A stretch of 64,000 bases of DNA from Hyphococcus sp. GTDB taxonomy: Bacteria; Pseudomonadota; Alphaproteobacteria; Caulobacterales; Parvularculaceae. The number at the start of each line of letters is the position of its first letter. Position 1 is the first letter of the stretch. Positions 10,745 to 19,723 of this stretch are shown here, piece after piece. The stretch lies in NCBI GenBank assembly GCA_021776415.1, contig JAJFFY010000055.1:1-64000 (forward strand), written 5' to 3'. Under the pieces are notes generated by a model. The model had not been told where the DNA came from, ran no database searches, and worked only from the letters and a program-made list of their open reading frames with translations. The translations under genes were made by a program, and so were the position numbers.

Positions 10745-13700
10745 CTACACTTCAACGTTAATATATACCTCGCCCTTCGCGAAGTTGCCGTTGTCGTCTT
10801 CAACCCAATACCAGAATTGATCCATCCCAGTGAAATTTGGGTCCGGCGTATAGGTTACCGTTCCATCACTATTCAGGTCCACGCGCCCATGCTCTGGATG
10901 CACAAACCCATCCACGGCAATCGCGTCGCCATCAGGATCGAAATCATTTGCAAGAACGTCGAGAATGACCGAGCTCCCGGAACTAACCGTCGTAGTATCA
11001 TCGGTCGCCACCGGCGCCGCGCTATTGACGTCAAGGACGCCATGATAAACCGGGTCAGCAAGGCCCGATGAACTCTTCGCCCCATCCACGCCGCCGGGTA
11101 TTTCAATAAACGTTGACTGCTTGGTCAGCTCTCCAGTAGCCCGGTCAGCAAAATACCGCTCAAAAACGGTTACGGCCCGCCCATCAGGCAAGGTCCAATA
11201 GCCTTCCTGTTCGATCGCATTGCCAAGAGCCTCAGCACGAAACACCTGGGGATCCAAGCCGCCGAGTTCGATAGCGCCAATGCTATCGGTTTTCACACCC
11301 GGTAAATTCATCCCGTAAAAGGGGGCGGCAACCGTGTGGAAAAGAGGAAAATCCTCAAGTCCGGATACAAACTCCATGCGCCCGGAAACAAGGTCAGCCG
11401 CGGTCAGGATTTGATCATTTGCGTCAAGGTTGATAAAATCATTGACCGCATTACTAACATTCACATCGATGAACACATATTGGAAGTTGCCGTCGAAATC
11501 AGTGAAGTTGGTGGTTTTGGCCAGGTTCAAGCCGGTCTCAAAGCCATCAATGTTGGCGTTGTTCACAACCAAGTCGAACGTGTTTTGCCCAAGGGATATG
11601 CCGCTCGCGCCATTGTCAGCGCCAATAAGATCAATATCTTTCAGCGTATAGTGGCCGGTATATTCCAGGTGAATGCCAAAACGCGTTTCCCAGGCGGTAA
11701 AGTCATCGATGACCGAGCGTACATCATGGCCCTGCCTAGGGCCTGGCTTGACAACATAAAAACCCGACCCTGTCGCAAAGGCCTCGTTGCCAACAAATTG
11801 AGATATCGCAGGCTGAAATATAGGCACTTCGTCTGCATAGTTCAGACTTTCCGGGTGCGGTGCATTGTCGGGAATAACCTTAATTGCATCGTCAAGGGGC
11901 GCACGTGAAAAATAGATGAACCCATGCCCGCTGGGAATGCCGGCGGCAACATTATCTACCGCATCAACTAATCGTCCCTGAAACCAGAAACCCGCGCCAG
12001 TGCGCCCAAGGTCAAACGCGGCGACGTCGGGACCATGTTTCGGATTATTGTCAAAACCTAACCCGGCTACACCAATCGACTTGATCGCTATATTGCTAGC
12101 CCACCGTCCGGTTTCATTACCGGTCTCGGCAACGAATGCCGCGCCGAACACATCATAGGCGGCGTTGTCTGTCAGAATCGCATTTGAATCATGATGAACC
12201 ACTCCCCAGCCGGGAGATCCCCAAACAGCGTTGCCGACAAGCTGGGCAGGATGGTCTTGATCGGAAACACCAGCGCGGTGAATATGAAGCGGGTAGCGCG
12301 CTTTGATATTGGTGTCGAAATCAACCGAATCCAGTTTTGCTATATCAAATGCGCGTTCAGACTTATCGGTACGTCCAAGATCTGTAAATTCCGCATAACG
12401 GACGTCGATATCGTCCGAATGCATAAACATCACATGACCGCGCTGGTACACCGGCAAATCATCTGCATTCTCGGTAATAAACTGAACATTGCGTGAATAG
12501 TTGGCGACGTAAGCTTTCAGATCAGCACGCGGCGTATCGTGATCGAAAACTAGTGGGCGATCAAATGAGATGACATTGCCATTGATCGCCGTAATGATGA
12601 TCTCTTCATCTTCCGTTGTAAGATCAGGGCGCTCCGTACCTGGCGGCAACGGGTTAGTATCGGGCAATTTCGTTCCGGTTAAAACCAGCCTGTCGCCGAC
12701 CGCCCAGCCATCCGGCGGCGCCTCGAGTGTCAGTGAAGTGTCGCCCGCCATCGCATCGATGGCGACTTTCAAGAATGTGTCTTTTTCGTCGCCATAAATT
12801 TCTACTGTTCCCTGACTGACAACGCCGCGAGACAAGAGTTGCGTGTCCCAGGAAACATCTATCGGACCATTGTCGGCGATCTGAATAACCGCCTCAACGC
12901 CAGGCGCCACCGGATTATCGGCTGTGCCGATCCTCAACGCGCCTGTTGGCGTAACGATCAGCGTATCAACTTCCATAAAGGTATTTTGATCTGTGGCGAA
13001 TTCAAGCGCGCCATCGATACGGACAGTAAACAGGGAAACCGTACTTTCGCCGTCATATGCGACCGTAACACCCTCGGGGATAAAGACTTTTGCGCCTTCT
13101 GGCGGCACTTCGCCATTCGCCCATGTATTGGGATCAAACCAAGACCCATCCGTAACGGCGACATGAGTTGCATCATCTACGGGCACAAGGTCCAATAGGG
13201 CCTGGTGTTCAGACGCCTTCGCATCCCCATGATGATCATGTCCCCCTAAACTGTCTGGCTGCGTTACATTGTCAGGTTCAACATGCGGCACGTCGCCCAC
13301 GATGACCTCAACGGACGCCGTACTTAGAGCGCCGCCCACATCTCGGACTTCATAGGAAAATGTCGCTACTCCCGTAAAGCCTTCACTAGGCACAAACCTT
13401 ACGCCAGCGCTGTCCAAAAATACGGTTCCATTCACCGCATCAAATACACGAACGACTTCCAGTCCGCCAAAATTCGGATCGATATCATTGGCTTGTAATT
13501 GCGAAGCTGGAATCAGCAGCGGCTGATCGACTTCAGCATGGACGTGATCATCGACTGCGGTGAGGTTTGCAGCGACACCGCCGCCGCCGGGATCCGAAGC
13601 CGCCCCGTCATCGCCGGCCGCGCCAAGTGGTATCTCTTCTTTACCAACGCTAAGACAGCCCTCCGCCGCCAGTAGCGGCGCCAGCAAACTGGCGCTCATC

Positions 13701-13861
13701 ATCTTCTTATGGTTTGCGCGCTTTCTTGCACGGCGACCTGTCGCTAGCGGCGCTTTGATGGCGCCAAGCCGGCTGGCCATTAATAAATCGTTTATGTTCA
13801 CTGAACTGGCGGAAAGAACAGTATCGCCGGAGCGAAAATTTTTGCTCATAATCAAGCTCAC
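10745..13861 (-). CDS. Large secreted/surface G8-domain protein with parallel beta-helix and cadherin/Ig-like domains (CEMIP/TMEM2-like architecture)
   Basis: G8-like WFDPNTWANGEVPPEGAKVFIPEGVTVAYDG...GALRIGT; beta-helix segment with ARYPLHIHRAGV; N- and C-terminal Ig/cadherin-like repeats (VLANDFDPDGDAIAV...FTGMDQFWYWVEDDNG); basic N-terminus then lipobox-like LLAAEGC. Confidence 0.82.
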   Translation of the reverse strand: MSLIMSKNFRSGDTVLSASSVNINDLLMASRLGAIKAPLATGRRARKRANHKKMMSASLLAPLLAAEGCLSVGKEEIPLGAAGDDGAASDPGGGGVAANLTAVDDHVHAEVDQPLLIPASQLQANDIDPNFGGLEVVRVFDAVNGTVFLDSAGVRFVPSEGFTGVATFSYEVRDVGGALSTASVEVIVGDVPHVEPDNVTQPDSLGGHDHHGDAKASEHQALLDLVPVDDATHVAVTDGSWFDPNTWANGEVPPEGAKVFIPEGVTVAYDGESTVSLFTVRIDGALEFATDQNTFMEVDTLIVTPTGALRIGTADNPVAPGVEAVIQIADNGPIDVSWDTQLLSRGVVSQGTVEIYGDEKDTFLKVAIDAMAGDTSLTLEAPPDGWAVGDRLVLTGTKLPDTNPLPPGTERPDLTTEDEEIIITAINGNVISFDRPLVFDHDTPRADLKAYVANYSRNVQFITENADDLPVYQRGHVMFMHSDDIDVRYAEFTDLGRTDKSERAFDIAKLDSVDFDTNIKARYPLHIHRAGVSDQDHPAQLVGNAVWGSPGWGVVHHDSNAILTDNAAYDVFGAAFVAETGNETGRWASNIAIKSIGVAGLGFDNNPKHGPDVAAFDLGRTGAGFWFQGRLVDAVDNVAAGIPSGHGFIYFSRAPLDDAIKVIPDNAPHPESLNYADEVPIFQPAISQFVGNEAFATGSGFYVVKPGPRQGHDVRSVIDDFTAWETRFGIHLEYTGHYTLKDIDLIGADNGASGISLGQNTFDLVVNNANIDGFETGLNLAKTTNFTDFDGNFQYVFIDVNVSNAVNDFINLDANDQILTAADLVSGRMEFVSGLEDFPLFHTVAAPFYGMNLPGVKTDSIGAIELGGLDPQVFRAEALGNAIEQEGYWTLPDGRAVTVFERYFADRATGELTKQSTFIEIPGGVDGAKSSSGLADPVYHGVLDVNSAAPVATDDTTTVSSGSSVILDVLANDFDPDGDAIAVDGFVHPEHGRVDLNSDGTVTYTPDPNFTGMDQFWYWVEDDNGNFAKGEVYINVEV

Positions 13862-14165
13862 TCACACATTTGTCTGCAATCGAACAGTAAACAGTATCTT
13901 TCTCGCCACACTTCGTACAAATTTTCTTGCACGATGCGATTGTGCAACAGGTAAGAAATTAGGAACCTTAGATTTCTTTTGTCTGAAACTCTTGAAAATA
14001 ATTTGATGAAAATAAGCCGATCACGGATTAAATTTTCACAAGTTTCAAGCACGACAGTACGAATCCTCGATCTGAGCGATCAAGTTACTATGGGCGCCTG
14101 GAAAATGAATCTAAAATTTTATCAATCTACGCCCGCAAAAACCCAGCGGGATGGCGTAGAGGCGC

Positions 14166-14993
14166 TTAACGGCTAAGCTTTCGTAAGCCTCGCAGCAGTA
14201 TGGGAGGTAACAAATCGTTAATGATTTCGCCCCGCCTCACCGCCCAGTCGGTTTTATCATCCGAGCGCGGTCGCGCTTTAAACTGAGTCGTCTTTTCACG
14301 CGCAGCTTTGTCCCAAGTGGCAGTGTAGTAATAAAGAGCAATAGAGCGGCGCGCCTCACCGTGCGGATGTGCGACCGGCGCCGGATGACCATGATAGCTA
14401 TTGCCGCTGGTTGAAAACACAACACAACGATTAAATAGAGGTACAATTTTGTGGCGGAGATGTTTCATATCGCGATCCCAAAGCTCAAGCTCGCCCCCGA
14501 AACCTTCCTCCCAATTTTTGTTGAGATATATCAACAAATTCAACCGCCGCTCGAGACCAAGCTTGCTGTGTCTGTTGAAATCGGCGTGAACATCGAGATG
14601 GCCGCCTTGTTTAGTTTGATGAAATCCGCCGCCGACAAAATAAGGGTCGGGAATAAGCCCCGTGATGCCGGTCATTTTTTCCAGAAATTCGACAAACGGC
14701 CGCGAGTTCATTGAATAGAAGAACGAGCGCAATTGCGGCGTCAGGAAATCTGGGTTGAAACTTGTCTTGTAGCGTTCCTGGTCGCGGTCGAAGGTGCGGC
14801 TGTCGGGGTCCGGCGCCTGTGGAAACGCGTCGAGACATGCATCCAAAATTTCCGGCGAACAAAAATCATCGATAGCAATATGCGGGAAAGGTTTGGCCGA
14901 AACATACTTATCGTGCAGGTCCGCACCCTTCTCCTTCATCTCCAATACGTCAAAGAATCCAAACTGCGTATCAGTGACCTCAAGATAGCTCAT
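14166..14993 (-). CDS. 2OG-Fe(II) oxygenase (prolyl 4-hydroxylase-like)
   Basis: HLDVHADFN (HxD), then VVFSTSGNSYHGHPAPV with the distal His and RRSIALYYY. Confidence 0.85.
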   Translation of the reverse strand: MSYLEVTDTQFGFFDVLEMKEKGADLHDKYVSAKPFPHIAIDDFCSPEILDACLDAFPQAPDPDSRTFDRDQERYKTSFNPDFLTPQLRSFFYSMNSRPFVEFLEKMTGITGLIPDPYFVGGGFHQTKQGGHLDVHADFNRHSKLGLERRLNLLIYLNKNWEEGFGGELELWDRDMKHLRHKIVPLFNRCVVFSTSGNSYHGHPAPVAHPHGEARRSIALYYYTATWDKAAREKTTQFKARPRSDDKTDWAVRRGEIINDLLPPILLRGLRKLSR

Positions 14994-15134
14994 AAACGCC
15001 ACCCTCTTTTTTGATAGCAAAAATCATCTTCGCCAACCCAACCTGCGGCCGAACACTAAAATTGCACCATGGGCTCTGGCCAATATTATGTATCCGCCAA
15101 TGTAAATATCTTTGCAATGCAACGAATTAAGTCT

Positions 15135-16331
15135 TTAACCCGCCTCGCCTCCATCACCGCCACGTTTGGTTCGGGTCCAGGTTCTGGATGAGGCCCGTCC
15201 GCGACGCCCATAGACTTTCAGCTTCTGAAGCATAAATGGCGCCAACGCCCACAATTGGGACGCAGGAAGAGCCGTACGCCCAAAGCGCAGCCAGCCTGCG
15301 ACAAGCGCCAGGGAGAACAGCGCAATTGCGGTCAGTATAGTGATGAACGGGCCAGGTCCTGCAAATCCAAGCGATAAGGCCGACAGCACCGCCGCAAGGA
15401 TCAACGCGGAGCCGAGCGCAACTAGCGGCGGTATCATCGCATCGGCAGCCAACATCATCAGCCTCATATCGGCCCGAAAAATTCCACGCAACATCGCCGG
15501 CGCTGCACGGCGCGCCATAATCTCCAGCGATCCATGCTCCCATCGTGCGCGCTGGGTCACGCTGGCGTCTTTCGTGGTCGGGAAAAGGCTGGTCACTTGC
15601 GCATCGGGCGCAAATATCGGCGGCGCGCCGGCGAGCGCCATTTTCAGCGTCATCACCAGATCTTCGGTAATGTCGCCGGCGCCGAAATCCAGACGGGCGA
15701 TCAGCCCCCACGGCGCGGCAAGCCCCGCCCCGGTAAAACGCGTGGCGTTAGTGAGATTTGAAAGCCCCGTCATGCGTACGCGGTTGATCATAATCCAGGC
15801 AAATGCAGAAACGCTGGCTCCCGGTCCTGCGCCGGCTGGCGCGTTCATAATATAGAGCGCCTGTGCCGGGCGCCCGCTCGCCGTTGCTACGCCAGCTAAA
15901 TGTTGTAGTGCGCCCTCCCCCACCCGGCAGTCGGCGTCAAAGAATAATACGCATTCCGGCGGTTTATCGCGCAGACAATCAATTGCATATTGCAGCGCAT
16001 AACCCTTGCCGCGATGATCGGGCGCAACGCGAACCAAAACCTCCGCGCCGCATTCCCGCGCAACCGCTGCGGTGTCATCGGTGCAATTATCGGCAACAAC
16101 AATCAGCCGGTCATCCGGTCGCAATTGCGTATGAAGGTCACGCAATGTTGCAACTATATGGCGGCCCTCATTATGGGCGGGTACGATCACCGCGAGAGAC
16201 GACGGCGGCGCGCATGCAGATTGCCGGCGCAACGGGAAAAACGCGGCCAGAGTTTCGATGGCCAGCAAGACAGCCGGCGCCGATACCGCCAGTACTAAGC
16301 CCCAAAGCAGGGTTGTTAAGCCCGTGCTCAT
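15135..16331 (-). CDS. Glycosyltransferase family 2
   Basis: AVIVPAHNEGRHIVATLRDL, VVADNCTDDTA, FFDADCRVG, QRARWEHG; C-terminal TM helices. Confidence 0.93.
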   Translation of the reverse strand: MSTGLTTLLWGLVLAVSAPAVLLAIETLAAFFPLRRQSACAPPSSLAVIVPAHNEGRHIVATLRDLHTQLRPDDRLIVVADNCTDDTAAVARECGAEVLVRVAPDHRGKGYALQYAIDCLRDKPPECVLFFDADCRVGEGALQHLAGVATASGRPAQALYIMNAPAGAGPGASVSAFAWIMINRVRMTGLSNLTNATRFTGAGLAAPWGLIARLDFGAGDITEDLVMTLKMALAGAPPIFAPDAQVTSLFPTTKDASVTQRARWEHGSLEIMARRAAPAMLRGIFRADMRLMMLAADAMIPPLVALGSALILAAVLSALSLGFAGPGPFITILTAIALFSLALVAGWLRFGRTALPASQLWALAPFMLQKLKVYGRRGRASSRTWTRTKRGGDGGEAG

Positions 16332-17542
16332 GAGCGCGCATCCAGAACGGCTGAAAAATGCCCCGCGAGGCGCCCGGCTTCTCTATCAATATCGTGCATC
16401 GCTTCGACCCGTCGACGGCCTTCATTCCCCAACTGCGCAATTTGTTCGTCGTCAGCTTGTATGGCCTTACGCAAAGCCGCGGCGATCGCATCAATATCGC
16501 CGGCAGGCGTCAGCCAGCCGCAAACACCATCCGAAACCAACTCGGGGATGCCGGCAATGTAAGTTGTGATCACCGGTCGGCGCAGCGCCAACGCCTCCAT
16601 GATTGAGACCGGCAACCCCTCCGCATAGCTCGGCAGGATAAATCCGCGCGCATTAAGCAGCGCCTCACGCACTTCGCCCGGCGTCTTCCACCCCGCAAGC
16701 ACAACATTACGGCCTATGTCATGGCGTTTTATCGCCGCCTCAATTTCACTGCGCATTGGCCCGTCGCCGATTAGCGTGATTTTGATATCAGGAATATCTT
16801 TTGCAACCCGCGCTGTTGCTTCGACCAGATCGATCTGACCTTTTTCCGCACACAGACGGCCAGTGCAGATGAAGTTCGGCGCAGAAATCACATCAGCTCC
16901 AGCATCTTTGTAAAAAGTGCGCTCTATACCGCAACGAATGATTTTAATTGTCGGCCAGACAGACGGGGAGGAAAGCTTCTTTAACTGGCTTGCTCCAAAC
17001 TGCGAAATTGCGACGCTAAACGCTGCGCTTTCCAGCTTGCGTCGGAGTGAGATAAGCGCCGGCTTTTCAAATTCCTCCGGGCCGTGAACCGTGAAACTAA
17101 AGCTCGCGCCCGCCAGCGGCGCGGCAAGCATCGCAATCGTCGCGGCATTAGTGCCAAAATGCGCATGAACATGGCGCAAGCCATCGCGTTTTAGCCAATT
17201 TGCAAGAACCAGCGCTTCACCGAAATAGAACAAATGCCGCAACAGACCGGCCTCCGACCGCCAGCCGATGGAAACCGCCGCCGCCAGCGTACGCACAACG
17301 CCCAATGGGTTGGCCAAGCTTTCAGCAACAATTGACCGCAAAATTGAACCGGCGCCGGCGGTTATGATGTGGCGCGTTTTGGCGCTTTCATCAAAATCTT
17401 CCTGAGCGATCACTTCATCCTTTGACGGACGAATGGCGTAGCGAACAATCTCGGCGCCGCCACGCTCCAGCGCCTGGATTTCACGGCGGATGAAACTATG
17501 AGAAATTCCGGGATACTGGTTGATGAAATAAGCCAGCTTCAT
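16328..17542 (-). CDS. Glycosyltransferase family 4
   Basis: HVHAHFGTNAATIAML, FICTGRLCAEKGQIDLVEA, FILPSYAEGLPVSIMEALALRRPVITT. Confidence 0.95.
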   Translation of the reverse strand: MKLAYFINQYPGISHSFIRREIQALERGGAEIVRYAIRPSKDEVIAQEDFDESAKTRHIITAGAGSILRSIVAESLANPLGVVRTLAAAVSIGWRSEAGLLRHLFYFGEALVLANWLKRDGLRHVHAHFGTNAATIAMLAAPLAGASFSFTVHGPEEFEKPALISLRRKLESAAFSVAISQFGASQLKKLSSPSVWPTIKIIRCGIERTFYKDAGADVISAPNFICTGRLCAEKGQIDLVEATARVAKDIPDIKITLIGDGPMRSEIEAAIKRHDIGRNVVLAGWKTPGEVREALLNARGFILPSYAEGLPVSIMEALALRRPVITTYIAGIPELVSDGVCGWLTPAGDIDAIAAALRKAIQADDEQIAQLGNEGRRRVEAMHDIDREAGRLAGHFSAVLDARS

Positions 17543-17565
17543 GATGCATCGCGCTCAATCACCGC

Positions 17566-19647
17566 TTATCGCTTAGCCCCGAACCATAATTTGCACGCAC
17601 CCAAAAACTCAGGAAACCGTCCCATAACGGCTGGAAACGCCACCTTCCAGGAGGAGAGTTTGAATAGCCCCCGGATCACCACCGCGGCGGCGATCCTGAA
17701 CACGAACACGCCGACCCCGAAGGCCAAAATGGCGCCGGCAATCAGTATTGGCGGCGTCGCCGGAGAAAATTTCATCGCCACAAGCGCGCCCAGCAAGGCA
17801 GCAGTAACGACCGCAGTAGGGAATAAAAATCCCCACAAAACCGCCAGAACCGTGTCCACCATTCCCAGGCGCTCTGGCGGCCCGCCATGCAGCGACGCGC
17901 AATAAGCATTTTCAAACCCACGCTGGCGGCTTTGCGCCCACCAACCGCCTGGCTTCACCGCCGGCCGGCACATCGCCATTGCCTCATCCAGGCGCCAGAT
18001 CCGCGCCCCGCGACGCCTCAGGCGGATACATAAATCTACCGTTTCCGCCGTTAAAAGGTCGCCGCGAAATCCGCCGGCCGCCTCAAAGCTTTCCACACGC
18101 ATTAAAGCAGACCCAGCATAGACGCACTGGATCTCACCTTCGCTATTGGCCGCGTCGCGAGCCCCCATCGGGGCTGTGGTTAAATTCGACCCGCTTAGAG
18201 GTTTTATCGCGCCGGTCACAATCGAGACCTCCGGGCGACGCGCCATAAATTTTTCCGCTGTTGCAATCCAGTCCGGGTCAAGAGCGGTATCGGCATCGAC
18301 AAACTGTACATATTCCAGATGCGGCGCAATCTTCTTCAACTGCCGATAACCGGCATTGCGCGCACGACCCGCAGGGCTGAATGACCGCTCTGATCCTTCG
18401 GCGATAACCGCGCCCGCACTTTTGGCGATTGCAATCGTGTCCGGTGCGCCGCCGACGGCCACAAAAACAATGGCCCGCCCGTCGCCCGCCGAGCGGATGG
18501 CCGCCTCTGGCGAGGCGTTGTTGTCAGATGCAACGACAACGACGCCGGTAATTGATGATTCTTCTTTTACGCCAGTAAATCGCGGCGTCGCCTCGTGCAA
18601 TTGACCGCCTGCGCGCGTAGCTACATCGACGATGACGTCGTCTGCGACGCGTTTTTCAGTCTCGTGAGGCTTGTTCAGCGGCGGTGCGGATTGTACGCGC
18701 GCGTCTTCGCTTGGTGCGGCTATGGCCTCGTCATTGTCATTGCGTCGGTTTTTTTTTGAATTGTCGGCAAAGGCGTCAATACCAGCTTCGCTAGCAGATC
18801 TTAGCGGCGGCGCGGCGGCCTCATCGGACGCCAGTCCAAATACGCCAAATTCAGACTTGTCGCGAATGACATTGCGAATGGTCTCCACCCCGACGACCAG
18901 CTCCTCAGCAGAAAACGCATAGACAAGCGCCGTGTCGGTGATAATGTTAATGACCCGCGGGACCCCACGTGAATGCTCCGCAATCGAATCAATAGCGCGG
19001 TCAGTAAACACGCGCCGCCGGCAACCGGCAATTGCCAGACGGGTGTCAATATAGGCGTGGACCTCCTCCACATTGAGCGGCGTGAGATGAAAATCCGATC
19101 CGACGCGCTGCGCCAATTGCAAAAGCTCCGGTTTATTTAGGAGCTCCTTCAATTCAGGCTGCCCGACTAAAATGAGTTGTAAGAGCTGATCCTTGCCAGC
19201 GTTAATGTTGGAAAGCATGCGCAATTCTTCGAGCATGTCGGTGGAAAGGTTTTGCGCTTCATCAATGATCAAAACAACGCGCCGGCCTTTGGAATATTCG
19301 CTGATAAAGAACGATTGCAGCTGTGAGAACAGCTCAACATGGGTCTTGCCCGCAAATGGTTCGCCAAAACCCATCAGCACCCAGCTTAAGAGGTCGCCGC
19401 GCCCTTGCTGAATATTCGACAACAGCGCGACAGTATGGGTGTCAGACAATTGATCGAGCAAACGATGCACGAGCGTAGTTTTGCCGCAGCCGACCTCGCC
19501 GGTAATGACCGATATGCCGGCATGGTTGAGGACGCCATATTCGAGCATGGCATAGGCAAGTCTGTGGGTCCGGCCCCAATATAAAAAAGCGGGGTCGGGC
19601 TGGATCGAAAACGGTTTTTCCGTTAGGCCAAAAAATTGTTCGTACAT
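17566..19647 (-). CDS. Fusion protein: N-terminal ExeA/GspA-like AAA ATPase and C-terminal membrane-anchored GT2 glycosyltransferase
   Basis: N-term MYEQFFGLTEKPFSIQPDP...GEVGCGKTT (Walker A)...VVLIIDEAQN (Walker B); low-complexity linker; C-term FVDADTALDPDW (DxD), FRGDLLTAETVDLCIRLRRRG, and TM helices; one uninterrupted 693-aa frame. Confidence 0.9.
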   Translation of the reverse strand: MYEQFFGLTEKPFSIQPDPAFLYWGRTHRLAYAMLEYGVLNHAGISVITGEVGCGKTTLVHRLLDQLSDTHTVALLSNIQQGRGDLLSWVLMGFGEPFAGKTHVELFSQLQSFFISEYSKGRRVVLIIDEAQNLSTDMLEELRMLSNINAGKDQLLQLILVGQPELKELLNKPELLQLAQRVGSDFHLTPLNVEEVHAYIDTRLAIAGCRRRVFTDRAIDSIAEHSRGVPRVINIITDTALVYAFSAEELVVGVETIRNVIRDKSEFGVFGLASDEAAAPPLRSASEAGIDAFADNSKKNRRNDNDEAIAAPSEDARVQSAPPLNKPHETEKRVADDVIVDVATRAGGQLHEATPRFTGVKEESSITGVVVVASDNNASPEAAIRSAGDGRAIVFVAVGGAPDTIAIAKSAGAVIAEGSERSFSPAGRARNAGYRQLKKIAPHLEYVQFVDADTALDPDWIATAEKFMARRPEVSIVTGAIKPLSGSNLTTAPMGARDAANSEGEIQCVYAGSALMRVESFEAAGGFRGDLLTAETVDLCIRLRRRGARIWRLDEAMAMCRPAVKPGGWWAQSRQRGFENAYCASLHGGPPERLGMVDTVLAVLWGFLFPTAVVTAALLGALVAMKFSPATPPILIAGAILAFGVGVFVFRIAAAVVIRGLFKLSSWKVAFPAVMGRFPEFLGACKLWFGAKR

Positions 19648-19723
19648 TTCAAACTTGCCAAATCGACGCGCCCCAAATCAGCGCGGCGGGGCGCCCTTAA
19701 GGTAAATAGATTTGCGCCCCTGT

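Noticed and set aside
11336-11908. 190-aa ORF antisense to the G8 protein
   Set aside because: No recognisable domain and fully embedded in a long coding frame with clear domain homology
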